DNA of 64,000 nt, taken from assembly GCA_009103225.1 (NCBI GenBank), contig RHPI01002990.1, positions 712,347 to 776,346 of the forward strand, in the 5' to 3' direction. The notes under the pieces are model-generated. The model saw only the letters and a program-made list of their open reading frames with translations. It searched no databases and was not told where the DNA came from. Source of the DNA: Chlorokybus atmophyticus (taxonomy: Eukaryota; Streptophyta; Chlorokybophyceae; Chlorokybales; Chlorokybaceae). Numbering within the stretch: the stretch's first letter is position 1; each line of letters begins with the position of its first letter. Shown here piece by piece: positions 1 through 12,238 of the stretch. Both the position numbers and the translations under genes were made by a program.

Positions 1-52
1 CACGCTCAAATTCTGGAATTCTGGAACATGCTCAAATTCTGGAATTCTGAAC
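1..52. repeat. Short tandem repeat, 26-bp period, at window edge
   Basis: Two adjacent near-identical units containing CTCAAATTCTGGAATTCTG start at positions 1 and 27. The array probably continues to the left of the window. No function can be assigned. Confidence 0.6.
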
Positions 53-712
53 AGACTGCAACATGCCTTTGACTTTTGCCCGGGGAGAGTGCTGAAGGTA
101 GCAGCACTGATGGAACACTTCGCAGCTGTATCATGAGCATCGTAGTCTCGCCATCAACCTGGCCACTTTGCTCGCTTCATCATTAGTCTACGTCAGCTCA
201 GGACTTGAAGCTGAAAGAAAGCAGGCCGCAGCGCTACCAGCGCACAGCTGTGTTCGAACACTTCGGCCGTGATGACCCGGACTTTCCGTGGGAGATGGTT
301 AAGCCGCTTTGATTTACGGACAGTGCTGGGTTCGCACTGCATCGCTTGTCCTGGTGCAGCAGTGCCATGTGATCTGGAGATTGCTTCAGTTCTTGCAAAG
401 TTATCGCGAAAGCGCATCGTCACCATATTCGGGCAGAGTGTACAAAAGAACGGCGAGGGACTTGTGCAGTTGCATGGGTGGATGGATGCATGGATGGAAG
501 GCAATGAATTGATGAAGGTTTCAGTGCGGCGGAATTGCTGCATTTGACGTAGTGCAACGGCTTTGATCGCATTGATTGCAAGCAACGTGTGCAGGACCGC
601 ATGGCACATGCTACCTGCGCATATGTACCCGCCATTGCATCTTGTGCATAGGGCACCCGTGATAAAGCAAAAACGTCAGCAACCCGGACACATGCAGCAT
701 GGTTGCTGCACA

Positions 713-809
713 CGCCTGCTTGATGGCTGTCACGCTGGTTGGCATGTGGTGACAGCCTGCTAGATGGCTGTCACGCTGATTGGCAGGTGATGACAGCCTG
801 CTTTATGGC
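713..809. repeat. Tandem repeat, about 41-bp period
   Basis: The core CTGCTTGATGGCTGTCACGC recurs about 2.4 times with small substitutions, each unit ending in a GGTGACAGC-like segment. It lies in non-coding DNA. Confidence 0.65.
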
Positions 810-1070
810 TGATGGCAGCACCAGCAGCAAATGGACGACCAAGGCGGCATTGCTGGTGGAGGGTTTGGGAGCGGCGGCGAGGGGAGTTGTGTCGTCGTGA
901 GAGTCCTGGTCGGCGCTGACGCTACCGCTTGTGACGCAGGTACTGCAGTGAGTCGGTGCTGCCATGGGGCTATGCATATGGGGTAGATAAGTTTAGCTCA
1001 TACATCATATAGCCTGGCGGTGGTGACTGCGATATGATGGCGGCTGTGGTTGACTGCTGCGATGTATGGG

Positions 1071-1171
1071 CATGTACATTCAATGCGCGTGGTATATGCT
1101 CATGCACAGCAACCATCACCATCCCACAATCATACCACTCACATTTTACACCACCACGTAGTTCACCACCG
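1071..1171. repeat. Direct repeat, copy 1
   Basis: About 100 bp beginning CATGTACATTCAATGCGCGT are repeated with only a few mismatches at 1627-1727 in the same orientation. No coding potential or element termini are visible. Confidence 0.8.
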
Positions 1172-1626
1172 GGCTACTCTACCCAATTTACCTACTATTG
1201 CTAACACCCCGTTAGCCATGCAAGCATGCACAGTCACTAGCCAGGCAGTCGATGTGTACGCCAATCCCGATCACACGGGCAGGTGGCACTGCTCCCCGTG
1301 TACTTGACCACGTCCGTTGCTTGGTCTTGTTGAATTTGTCGCAGTAGTGTCGCCTGCTGGTGCTTGCGCCGGCGCTGCTCCTAACCGAGCACTACCTGCA
1401 TGGCCCACGGGGTGCTGCCTAACTACGCTATATCCTACACATGCATGGTGCCCCCGGTCAAGCACCAGTACACCACGCCATTCTACCAACAACACCCCAA
1501 CTCCATCACACTCAAACCAAGCAACCTATGCTGTAACATAGTGTAATCGGGCGCGCACCTCAACGAGCGTGGGCTAACCCGACATGCCGCTGGCATGGGA
1601 CGGTCCGTAGACCCACCAGGGCGTAA

Positions 1627-1727
1627 CATGTACATACAATGCGCGTGGCATATGCTCATGCACAGCAACCATCACCATCCCACAATCATACCAGTCACAT
1701 TTCACACTACCACGTAGTTCACCACCG
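1627..1727. repeat. Direct repeat, copy 2
   Basis: Second copy of the 1071-1171 sequence, 556 bp downstream in direct orientation, with about five to seven substitutions. The spacing suggests a diverged segmental or tandem duplication. Confidence 0.8.
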
Positions 1728-3130
1728 TGACCATGTGCATGTCGACTAACTGACTGCGCATGCAAACAAGTTTTGAGCATGTATGATACACCAGTACACA
1801 GACGGGTTGTCATGCTCACAAACAGTGAACTCGTCAACCATACCACTTCAGCCCGTTAGGTGCAATGCAAGCGGTGGACCATGCCTTGCATTACGCAGTG
1901 TGATGCAGAGGGTAAAGCGTCCTCACTTGCACAAATTCTTGATGCATGCTGCCTTCGCCGTGTACATGCATAGGAAGAACAGAGGGGCCATGGACTTGCG
2001 CGCAAGCGATCAGGTCATCATAACCCAGCACCGAAGCCAACAACGTGAATAAAAAGGGGGTTGGACCCATGTGCGTGCACAAAGGCAGGGCGGGAGTGAA
2101 GGTAGACCCGTTGGCATGGCAGTGTTAAGTGCTGCAAGACTCCAAAGGACTGCAGCTTTGCGGTACCCTTAGCAATCAATGCTGCGTTTAAGCACATGTA
2201 GACTGATAATAGTTGTGCCACGACGTTACATGTCATCGTGCTCAAAAACAAAGTGACGCACAAGTGGGCACTGGGCCATACGGTCATTGCTGTGGTACCA
2301 CCACGGTTTCCACTACACTACTGCCACCTTGCTACTCGCGTTTGTAGTGCACGACTTGTTTGTGCGCATTGCTAAAAATAACTTTAAATCACACAAGTAG
2401 GTAGTGGGCATGCCCATGGGTAACAATGCAAGGGTGCACTGGGTTAACAACTGTCTCACATCTTTGGAGCTTGACTGGTTGAGGGCACAAGCCCTTGGAC
2501 CCACGTCCGGTATTTATGCAGTATGCTTGTGCTGTTGTCCGCTACATTGACGAATTCTTCATGGCTGATTCCCCAATCTGTATAATTGTACTGTCACATG
2601 CGGACTGGCTCGCTAGGCTCTGGCTAGTGGCATGTATCTCGGTGATGTGCTAACCTTGGCTGCGACTCGGAGGGCATTCATGTGCCGTACTTGAACATGT
2701 TGATTTCTCTGACGCGGGATATAAAGGTGTGCACCAAGTTATACAGCAAACTTTGAGAGCTAGCTTGTATTATTGTGCACGTCAGATCAAGCTAACAATT
2801 GCCTCGCAAACTTTTAGATGCGCCTTTCTGCATGCAGGGCACATTTCCTCGAGGAGGTGGCCAATCTCCTCAACGACATGCAAGTCATGGATGGGGTACA
2901 CGCGAATCCTGCTGTCAAGGCTGTATGGCGTGCTGTAGACCTGGTTAGGTATTGTGTATGATTCCACATATGGGCATGTACTTCATGTCATTGTCTCAAT
3001 GACATGCACGCTTGCCGCTGTTGCTACGGTAGCAGCAGCTCAAGTGTGCACTTGCTGTAAGCATATGCTTACAGCCAGCAGATATCTGATTTTGTCTTTG
3101 GAAATAACACACACTGAAATTACATTCATT
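1728..3130. other. Gene-free stretch
   Basis: No open frame here shows family resemblance, consistent splice sites or biased codon use. The short frames on both strands look like chance. The 52-1070 and 1172-1626 intervals are the same apart from the repeats listed. Confidence 0.5.
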
Positions 3131-3160
3131 GGTCGGATGTAAAATTTCTTACATCCGACC
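3131..3160. repeat. Perfect 12-bp inverted repeat (hairpin)
   Basis: GGTCGGATGTAA at 3131-3142 is exactly complementary to 3149-3160, with a 6-nt loop. It could be a foldback or the end of a small inverted-repeat element. No gene end is recognised nearby, so a terminator role is not supported. Confidence 0.7.
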
Positions 3161-4066
3161 CCCTAGAGGGTGTCGCAACATACACCAGCACATACTAGCA
3201 CACGCAAACTCGTAGTTGCCAACTGCTAACCAAGCACAAGGTGCTAGCTAGCAACTATAAAGAATTAATTCCATTGCTTTGAGGCAGCAGATATTAGCCA
3301 AGGTCATTCGTTCTTTGTTTTCATCAATGGTCCTTCGCATGACAATATTGCGATTCACTCTACCATTTATTCGGCTGATGTATAAGCTAGGTCGCCGGGC
3401 TGAGCCCGGCGGCCAAAAGAAGTCGGTTACGATAACATAAGATTTTAACAGACAGGGTGTGCCACACCTATCAGTGACTGCTGTTAGTAGGATGGTTTCA
3501 AAGAGTCTTTGGGGGTATGGGGTGCCGTCCAACCTCGCACCAATGGATACGTGTTTTGTAAAACGCGTTTTGACAAGTAACTACATCGTTATCTGACAAC
3601 GCGCGCGACATTGAACGCATCGTTGTCGTTCGTCATTGCCGTGCCGCGCCAAAGATTCTTCGCGATTTTTACGCAGCACGCGGCAACTGCGTCTTCAACA
3701 ACGCTACCCCCTGGTTTACCGTAAATTAAAATTGAACGTGACGTTCAATTTTAATTTATATTAATGCACTGCGGCGTAATGGGTGCGCTTTTTGTGTGTG
3801 GTACCAAATCAATACACTGATGTCAAAGCAATTCACTTATTTTAAATACAACCAAAAACCGTTTCCTTCCATTGATGATGTTATCAAACACGGTCTTTTT
3901 CAGCGTTTTCAAGCGGTACAATAGAAAAGGTTGTATAGGCTACTGTGAGAGGGGTAGGTTTAAACGGTGACGATTAATAGTGAGCGGATCAAGTAAGCGA
4001 ATTCCATTTAATCGAACGATTGAAGATTAAATGTAACTATTCCCTTATATGCATTTATATGCGGTA
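3161..4066. other. Gene-free stretch
   Basis: AT-richer intergenic DNA. A 94-residue minus-strand frame at 3248-3532 has no recognisable features. Nothing else can be supported. Confidence 0.45.
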
Positions 4067-4562
4067 TCACAGCCCACTCGACCAGAAAAGACTTTGTGCT
4101 TTTATGGTTGATTTGTGGTAATTTGATGTACCTTCCCGTTACATTGCCCCCCACTCAAGAACGCTGACGTTCTCGGCAGCTGGCTCCCGTCAGCTGGGGA
4201 ATCATCCCAGGGGTCTGATTAGGGTCGATCACCGGCCCCACCGCCCAAGGACCGGCCAATCTAGGCCCATACCGGTCAACGCGCACATAGCTCACCGCTG
4301 CCGAGCCCCCAGGTCGCATCGCGACAGGCAGGTCGCGTCCTGCCGACTGAACGCCTGCCATTAGGCAAGTCGCGACCCATCGATGATGGCACTTATGGCC
4401 ATTTACAATGTTATTGGATCGAGAAACAACGATCGCGGAACTCGTGTGTAAGGCAAGAGTCGAACCCGAGTCTCAAGCTCCGATGACTTATGTCACAGCC
4501 CACTCGACCACAAAAGACTTTGTACTTTTATGGTCGATTTGTGGTAACTTAATGTACCTTTT
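4067..4562 (-). mobile_element. SINE-like, tRNA-derived repeat, copy 1
   Basis: About 500 bp shared with 11702-12221. Read on the minus strand it holds a Pol III A-box match, TGGTCGAGTGG (4510-4500), followed about 35-40 nt later by a B-box-like GGTTCGACTCT (4466-4456), as in a tRNA-derived SINE head. The unit is bounded by direct repeats of about 70 bp (4067-4130 and 4493-4562) that contain a 12-bp inverted repeat around TTTTATGGTCGA. The two body copies are clearly homologous with scattered substitutions. What is inferred: a tRNA-derived short element, or a tandem remnant of one. A TRIM-type LTR element is the main alternative, because of the terminal direct repeats. Confidence 0.6.
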
Positions 4563-6558
4563 CAATACATGCGGCCATATGTGTATTGCACAATCATCTG
4601 CTACTATATTTCACCATATATTAACTGTCATAAAGTATCCTTTAGACTTATCCAACCGAACAAGATGCCGTCACATATGGCCATTGCACATGGTGTGCGT
4701 ACTGTGCTCATCATTGTCATTTATTGGCACATATTTGAGCTAATGCGTGATGTGGAGATATAAATTGGACGGCCATGATCTTGTCTTTGGTAGATCCAAA
4801 GGTTCAACGTTGGTACTTGCCGCCCAGCCAATGAGAGGCAGTAGGTCGCGCAATACCGCGCAGCCCGGCAGTCGCGGGTGCTATGTGTGATGGCCCATCA
4901 CTGATGGCCCATCGCGCGTGTGAATTGTGTAAGTGACCTTGCTGCCAGCGGACCAAACAGCCGCACCACTAGTTGTGAATTAAGACCTTTCAATACTTCA
5001 AGTGCATTGATTGGTTTGGCATTATTACAAAAAAACGTTCGTATATGCGATTCATTGTCAAATAATAATGGATAGTTGACAACATTTGTAAAATAGTGCA
5101 ATCACAATATTGCATATTTGAATTTGTCGTCAGTGAGGTTGTCTACAATCAAACTACTACGACACTTGGTCAGTGATGCCATGCTAACGGTTGAAGGTGT
5201 GGTGTCAACATCTTACGCAATGAAGCAAAAAATCGCAAAAACAGCGATTTTTGTGGTAAATGCGAAGCTATGGACAAAAGAATGTGGATTGCTAAAATCA
5301 AGGTTGTAACGGCAATAATAGGGGTATAAAGAGTAATGCCGCTGCCTATAACAGTGCTGCCGCCGATGATGATCAATGGACATCAGCCCCCGCCGCCACA
5401 TTTTTTGCGATGTAGCTTTGTATATGTGTCACATACATATAAAGTTGTGGTAGATAGTATCCGCTTCCTCACAACAATATTGATGCAGTGCAAAATAGCC
5501 ATTACGATGTAATATACGTGTACTTCTCGTGTGATGCATCACCGACCATAAGTTTCATGACATAAATATGCAACGGGCATGTAAAATAATGCTCCCTATT
5601 AGTGATGATATGGATTCACACACCTGTAATTATTAGTGCATATACCAAATATACTGGTCGATGACAAAAAAAACTCTACTCTGCAATTCGCAAGTGTATC
5701 AGTCTACACAATGTGGCGGGCGATCCATTCAGTAATGCAATGCAACCCTCGCTGCATCCTTAAATTACTCTCTATCATAGATCAGCTTAATAAACTACCT
5801 CTGACTTTTTATCAAAAATAGTAGTTTAGTATTGATGGGTCCCACCTAGCTGCCTTCTTCTCCCTATGTACTAGTATAGTGATAGTAGTTTTAGGTAAGC
5901 ACTTACTGCAGCCAACGCTATAGTAAACACTCCACGTAGCATACCCGAACAAATTGGGGGCAGCTAATAGGTGGAAGATGGACGGTAAAGAATAAAGGGT
6001 AGACGATGCAATATAGCAATATACAACTACTTTTGTGCGGTGCACAATGTGCACTATATGCATATGGCCTAACCAGAACACAGATAAACAAAGTAGTAAC
6101 TTAGCTGCTTGCAGATTAGACCGACGTTGAGATACCGTATGTATAAATGGGATGCAATGTTTCAGAAGTTAAAAATACAAGCTTGTACCGAATAAGGAAT
6201 TTGCCACCTAGTAATGTGTGAAAGAAGGTTCACCGCCGCCATCGAGCAGATCATTTGAAGCAGAGACCGCGTACATCATGGTGGGAAGCTCGGCAAGCAG
6301 CATGATATGCGGAGCAAGGAAGGAAGAGCCGGAAGCTTCGGACGAGCACCATGATGATGCTGGCTTGTAAAGATCTTTAAGATAAAGTCACTTTAGCAAG
6401 TTGTTATAGATCCAATCCACCAAACACTGTTGGACTAGTTAAACTAGTTGCTCAGCAACTAGGCTTGCCGGTGATACAAGTTTAATGTGTTGTACAAGGT
6501 ATAAGTTGTGTGGTGACACAATGGAGCGGTTACATCGCAACTACAACAAGCACACGTC

Positions 6559-6640
6559 ATGCAAACCAGGCAGAAGATGAGCATTTCAGCTACAATATAG
6601 GAGCTTACAAGGCATATGTGCTCTATGTGCATTATGTGCT
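6559..6640. repeat. Dispersed direct repeat, copy a
   Basis: About 80 bp including CCAGGCAGAAGATGAGCA, followed by TTCAG-TACAAT and a TATGTGC-rich tail. It recurs at 8166-8244 with moderate divergence. The family is unidentified. Confidence 0.65.
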
Positions 6641-7722
6641 CCAAGTGCAAGTGGGGTAGGGCAGTAGACAACAGTGGCAAGTACCAAGCTTGTAACAATC
6701 CAATCAATACTGAGAATTGCAATCAACCAACCTGCAAGCACAGGGGCTATGTCACGACCGGGAGAGAGTGTAGCTGTAACGAGTGTCTTTTGTTAGCACT
6801 TGGGTTGTTCATGCCAATGAGCAACAATGTTTGCAAAAGCGTGCATGCGCATGTCATACAGTAAGGCTAATAATTGTGCCTTTAGCAAGTGCATGAGGTT
6901 GCCAGATAATGCTTGGTATATTGCTTTACATTAATGAAGCAATAGCAGCTTGCTAATCATTGCAATAGTGACAACGTCGAAGTCGCCAGCGACGGCGAGA
7001 GCTGCAGCGACAGCGACAGCGATAGCGACAGCTAGGGTTATCGCTCCGCCAGACGGCAGTCACGCGTCATACGACAGTCACGTGAGACTGCCGACAGATC
7101 AACGGTGTAAACAGGCCCGTAACATAGGGCGTAAGATCTGACGGTCAGAAAGGCCCCAAAGCAGACGTGTGCGATGTTGCACATATTGTGGGCTTGAGCT
7201 TAGCTATTTCAAGCGGGAAGCTTGAGGTACAGCTTGGTGTGTGTGTGTATAGGCTAAGCACATCAAGCATGGGCACATGGGTTGGGAGTTGCAATTCCCA
7301 CAAGCTATGTGCAACGGAGGTTTCACAATGACGAGGCATTATTAACCGAACACATGCCCAACATCATGAGAGGTAGGTTGATCGCCACACGCCATTGCAT
7401 TTGTGGTCCAAACGTCGCACCATAGAGTGATAGCTCCCTTGCAAGAGTCAAAGAGTGAGTAAAATTGGTTGCAAATCAAACCTTGTGAAACATTTTTGAC
7501 CAACTTGTATATAAGTGAGCAAGCGCTCACTGGTCAAGCAAGCAAGCTTGATGCATTCAAGCGATTGTACAGGTGCGTGTGCATCCTAGGGAAGGCTCTA
7601 CAAATGGGGTGTTTGGGAAGATCATTAAAGGGGGTGCCAAGACAAGAAGGCTACAAGGTTTCAACAAGATACTTGCTGTACTCGGAGTAAATTGCTATTA
7701 TTGTTGTAACACGCTTGTGATC

Positions 7723-7760
7723 TTGCACAAGTTCGGAGTGACTTGTTGTAAGCTAGTGTG
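7723..7760. repeat. Short direct repeat, copy 1
   Basis: TTGCACAAGTTCGGAGTGAC followed by TTGT-GTAAGCTA recurs at 7816-7854 with three or four changes. The neighbourhood is rich in CTTGTG/CACAAG words. It may be degraded retroelement sequence, but no coding or terminal feature confirms that. Confidence 0.55.
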
Positions 7761-7815
7761 AGTCTTAAGTCTTGTGATGTGCAAAGAGTGCAACACAAGT
7801 GTAAGGACATAAGAA

Positions 7816-7854
7816 TTGCACAAGTTGAGAGTGACTTGTGTGTAAGCTAATGTG
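7816..7854. repeat. Short direct repeat, copy 2
   Basis: Second copy of the 7723-7760 unit, 93 bp downstream in direct orientation. Confidence 0.55.
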
Positions 7855-8165
7855 CAAGTATTGTGTCATAGCAAAAGTGCTATACACAATTGCAATGCAA
7901 ATTACGCTGTCGTCACCCACGTGTCATATAAGCATATCTAGCTTTGGCCGGCGTCACAGTAGCACAGCAGCAATAAGGCAGCAACAGAGCAGGGGCATGT
8001 AGAGGTTAGCAAGGCGGCAGTGCTGTGCGATGCTTTCAAAGCAAGTTGCAAGTGACTGCCGTTGCCGCCGCCATATCTTCATATAATTGGTCCTTGGAAT
8101 GGACTGTAGGACTTGCTGAGAACGTAAAGCAGCAAACGACTCCAGGCTATCTTTGCCGACTCAAC

Positions 8166-8244
8166 ATGCAAGCCAGGCAGAAGATGAGCACTTCAGTTAC
8201 AATGTATATGAGCTTGCAAGACTATATGCTTTATGTGCACGATG
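8166..8244. repeat. Dispersed direct repeat, copy b
   Basis: Second copy of the 6559-6640 sequence, 1.6 kb away in the same orientation. Confidence 0.65.
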
Positions 8245-9369
8245 CAGCAAACGACTTCTAGCTCTTCTTGCCGACTCTCAACATGGCAACATGCAACATG
8301 GTTGCTGTTAGCGGTTATTAAGCAACCAGCACATGCAGTCCCAACATTAATTGTATGAAAGCAGACCAAGTGCTCCCCTCGCAATCACACATGCAACTCA
8401 CTTAAACTACCAGGATATAAAACGCGCCGCGGGCTGGACTCATCCCACATCGTGGCATCGTGGCATTGCTAGCTCACACGACTTGCAGCATCAGGCTTCC
8501 TCGCTAATATAAAAGCAGAGGCATGCAATCAGCTACAAGTTACGTATTATTGTTCGAGTGCATTCATCGCAGCGTCTTTGCAATTGGTAGCTACCGCGTA
8601 ACAGCACTTGAACGGCCATTGCGCACTCGTGTGGCTGCTGACAACGTCAGCGCATGTGCAAAGCATCCCCAATACCCTCTCTTCACCTACTTTGCACCTA
8701 CACTGTCCTTAAGATGGCAAATCGATTTGCATTACGCTCAGCGGCAGCTCGATGGCAATTTGTGAAAGGCTGACTGCGTTTTGTACCCTTTCACCGCGTC
8801 GACGCGAGTATGAATGGTGGTTGTGAGCTGGAAGCCATGTGGGTGTAATATACAGCACAAGCGTAAGCGCATCTAACGACTCATCACCTAGAGCGAGTGA
8901 GCGCAATGGCATGCCTTACGGACGTTTCACACCCGCCATCCGTCTCCGCTGCTAAGCTCAAGGCAATATCATGAAGTTGCCGCCTACGGTAGGCTGCAAC
9001 TCCATGATGTTGCTTAGAGTCGAAATGCTGATACAACACAACACACAAGGATATGTATTGCAACGAGAGAAGCTCTCGTGCTGGTATTGTCTCGCTTTGC
9101 TCAGCTCTTTCAGAGCGCTAAACAGTGCAACGAACATAAGCTAGTATGGAATTTACAATATATACTATACAATGCCGTTTGCCGTGCTGCATGCGGCTGA
9201 CTGAAATATTAAAAGTGTCTCGCTTGACATGTACAGTGATGGTTGGGAGAAATTAAGAAACCAATGAACCACTGACTTAGCGCCGCGGCGACCGCGCCTG
9301 CGACTAATGAGGTCCACACAAAAGGTCGCCAACGCTTCCGCTTCTTCATACGGGCCTCGGACGACAGTA

Positions 9370-10379
9370 TCATGTTGTCGACCATCTTGTACAGAATGTG
9401 CCATTCCTTTCACAAAAAACGCTCTCAGAATGTTTCTCCAATAGGAACGTCGCCACTCCATCATACTTGACATCAGCGGAGAAGGTCATGTTTAACATGT
9501 TCAAAGAAGTTTCTTTGCTATGGCGATCTTACAATCGTGGTCGATGTTGCGAGTGGCCAGAATCAACTCGAGTACCTGTTTACCAACCAACGTCCTCGCA
9601 ATAGCGGGATGTTCCACTGAGTTTGCAGGCTGCTGGATGCGTTGCTGAATACTGTGGCTGTAACCTCTAGTCAACCAGGCTTGGATGAGGCTGACCACGC
9701 CGTCATTTACGATGCCAGCGTAGAAGGTTATGTAAAATATTATATTAAACTTGCAGCCACCGTCGATATTGAGGCTGTTTAAGAGACTTCCAACCAAGTC
9801 CGTGTTTACCAAGACTTGGGCAACGCTGGGTAGCTTCGCTTGGTTCACAATGTGCCTGATGTACTCCCGAAAGTTGTTGTTGTCACTTCCGGTTTGCACC
9901 CGGTTGCGACTGATGGCGATCACGTGTTCATTTACGACACCAGCATAGCAGGTCAGGGCGCATGCTATGTCGAACTTCGTGCTGTCGCTAATGTCGGGAA
10001 AAGTCAACCACTCCTCCTCAAATAATGTTGTCGCTATGCTAGGGTCGCACCTCATCAAGTGCACCACTTTCTTATGAATGATCTGCCACAACAGTGGGTT
10101 CTAACCTGGCGGCTCTGCCATCGCAACAAGATTTGCCACGCCCGCAAATCCCGTCATCTGCCCTCCTTCTGTCGCTGCCATGCTTGCAAGCTGCGGGTCA
10201 ATCCAATAAGGATTGGTCATTTGTATCACAGACTGCAACAGAGACACATGTGCAAGCGACACTCACCATCTGAGGCGCATTTCCATGTCTTTCAACATGT
10301 GCAAAGCAGCGTCATAATGCTCGTGCTCGACTATGTTGTCGTGCTTAAGCGCATGTACGTGTGCAGTCGCAGCAGGCTA
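9370..10379 (-). pseudogene. Decayed gene, 3' part, with helical repeats
   Basis: A minus-strand coding-like stretch begins after a plausible acceptor (AATTCTTAG) near 10,380. A segment rich in H and E residues is followed by a possible very short intron (GTGAGT...TTGCAG at about 10,213-10,246), although the phase does not join cleanly. A long frame then runs to 9501, interrupted by one in-frame TAG near 10,104. The protein contains two to three degenerate repeats of about 65 residues with the core YAGVVN/YAGIVN, preceded by a K-F-x-I motif, like an alpha-solenoid. After the stop at 9501 similar sequence resumes in another frame down to 9370. No family is recognised. Stops and frame changes suggest a pseudogene. 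The mobile-element nest starts just upstream (10,399), and a coding-like piece with a real ATG lies beyond the nest at 27.04-27.6 kb. Confidence 0.5.
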
Positions 10380-10439
10380 AGAATTGTTATCTGGTGATGT
10401 CGCAAAATGTTTCCCCTGCCGGCCGACCGAATGTTGGCA

Positions 10440-11701
10440 ACGGCCGTGAACCTGAGGATACTCATTTAGACTGTCAACCTTAAGTCTACCGGCGATCTCG
10501 ATACAGGGACCTGAGCATAACGGCCGTCACCATCAGTTGGCGGCCGTCTGCATAAAGGGACTGACCCTTAATTAAAAGGTACCTGTCAGGTACTCAACAG
10601 TTAGGCAAAGGGGACTTGACCTAACTAACAGGTAACCGACGGGTACCTATCAGTTAGGTACCGGCGACTGTACGCTAACTGAGCGAAATTGTCAGGTACT
10701 TTAAGGTACCTACCGTTAACGATGTGTACTTGCAAAGGTACCTGCTGGTACAGCTCAGTTGTGATTAGGTGTCACACGTGATTGTCATCATCAGTTGTGC
10801 AAGGATGCGTGACAAATAATTAAAAACATAAAATAAATAAGTTACAATGTAATATACTGAGCTACTACTACTACTGCTAGTACAACCAGACTACCACTAC
10901 TGCTACCACTACCTTAGGTACTACTACTAGTACTACCCTTGTACTGAGCTGCGGCTCCTGCACCGCCCGCTCCAGCTTCGCCGCCGCCGTTCCTTCTCCG
11001 CCGCCGCTGCCGCCGCCTGGCCTGGCCTGGCCGCCCTAAGGCAAGGAGGGTGGTTAGATGGCATGCGGTGTTGCGCGTAGTACAACGTCAAACCGCAACC
11101 AAGTTCACATACTGTCCGCCGTTGCCGCCGCCGCCCACAACGCTCTGTTCAACTTGAAGCCGTTGAGCGTTTAAATAACTTGGGCAGCCCAAGTTATTCA
11201 AACGTGTTGTCGAAACGTGACTCGCAACGACATTATCGTATTATTATATTATAATGGTACGAAAGTATTAGTTTGGTACAATAGTGCCATTGCGACAATG
11301 GCAGTGTTCGTAACATTGACATGGTACGGCGGCTGCATTGTACCAGCGTCGCGACTTGCCGGCCGGTACCACCGTCCCGACTTGCCGACCTTTAGGGATC
11401 GGCGGTCACTTGCTTATCATACTTGACACACAATAAGTAGGTCGGCGCCGCGTCAAGTGCACGACCGGCGATCGGCCGTCACTTAACAAACGCGGTAAGG
11501 TCATCTGATAGGGACCAATGGTGACTGGCTTGCCAAAGTAGGCAGGCCGTCGCGCATACTTTTCGACGGTCTAGGTACGACCAACGGTCGGTCGTCAATG
11601 TATGTGACTAAAATGTGACTTATCTGCTATACATAGGTCGCCATTGTCGCGCAAATGGGACGACCGACAATCGGCCGTCACCTTAAAGTGCGGTGTTGCT
11701 G
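10440..11701. other. Transposon interior: GGTACC-rich and CTA-repeat DNA
   Basis: No gene is supported. Features seen: ACGGCCGT words at 10.44-10.56 kb; at least five GGTACC sites at 10.57-10.76 kb; a CTA/CTG trinucleotide tract at 10,861-10,945; a CCGCCG-rich block at 10,950-11,035; and a cluster of GTACNA/TTGTAC half-palindromes at 11.22-11.35 kb. These resemble the TACCATT palindromes at 15.70-15.94 kb inside the related nested element. They may be subterminal transposase-binding repeats. Confidence 0.4.
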
Positions 11702-12221
11702 TCACAGCCCACTTGACCATAAAAGACTTGGTGCTTTTATGGTCGATTTGTGGTAATTTAATGTACCTTCCCGTTACATTCCCCCCCACTTAAGAACGCT
11801 GACGTCCTCGGCAGCTGGCTCCCATCAGCTGGGGAATCATCCTAGGGGTCTGATTAGGGTCGGTCACCGGCCCCACCGCCCAAGGACCGGCCAATTTAGG
11901 CCCATGCCGATCAACGCGCGCACAGCGCACCGCTGCCGGCCCCACAGGTCGCATCGCGACACGCAGGTCGCGTCTTGCCGCGCCGGCTGAACGCCGGCGC
12001 CACCGCTATTAAGCAAGTCGCGGCTCATCGATAATGGCACTTATGAAGTGATCATTTACGATGTTACTGGATTGAGAAACAACGACCGCGGAATTCGTGT
12101 GCAAGGCAGGAATCGAACCCGGGTCTCAAGCTCCGATGACCACTGTCACAGACCACTCGACCATAAAAGACTAGGTTCTTTTATGGTCGATTTGTAGTAA
12201 TCTATGTACCTTCCCGCTACA
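11702..12221 (-). mobile_element. SINE-like, tRNA-derived repeat, copy 2
   Basis: Homologous to 4067-4562. Minus-strand A-box TGGTCGAGTGG (12163-12153) and a perfect B-box GGTTCGATTCC (12119-12109) have tRNA-like spacing. Terminal direct repeats lie at 11702-11769 and 12146-12221. It is inserted in the outer transposon just upstream of the gypsy 5' LTR. The B-box here is intact, whereas copy 1 carries substitutions. No long tail or clear target duplication was seen. Confidence 0.6.
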
Positions 12222-12233
12222 GTTGCCGTCACA

Positions 12234-12238
12234 GGCAG
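12234..12238. repeat. Target-site duplication (left) of the gypsy element
   Basis: GGCAG immediately precedes the 5' LTR and recurs at 26859-26863 immediately after the 3' LTR. A 5-bp duplication is the length expected for Ty3/gypsy integrases. Confidence 0.9.

Larger units (their letters stand above)
4563..9164. other. Gene-free stretch with dispersed short repeats
   Basis: About 4.6 kb without a frame that can be supported. Two short repeat families are listed separately (6559/8166 and 7723/7816). The ORFs of 60-90 residues on both strands overlap each other, lack conserved motifs and are treated as chance. Confidence 0.5.

Noticed and set aside
12109-12163. True tRNA gene
   Set aside because: A and B boxes are present, but no complete acceptor stem or anticodon arm can be drawn, and the sequence is part of a longer repeat found twice.
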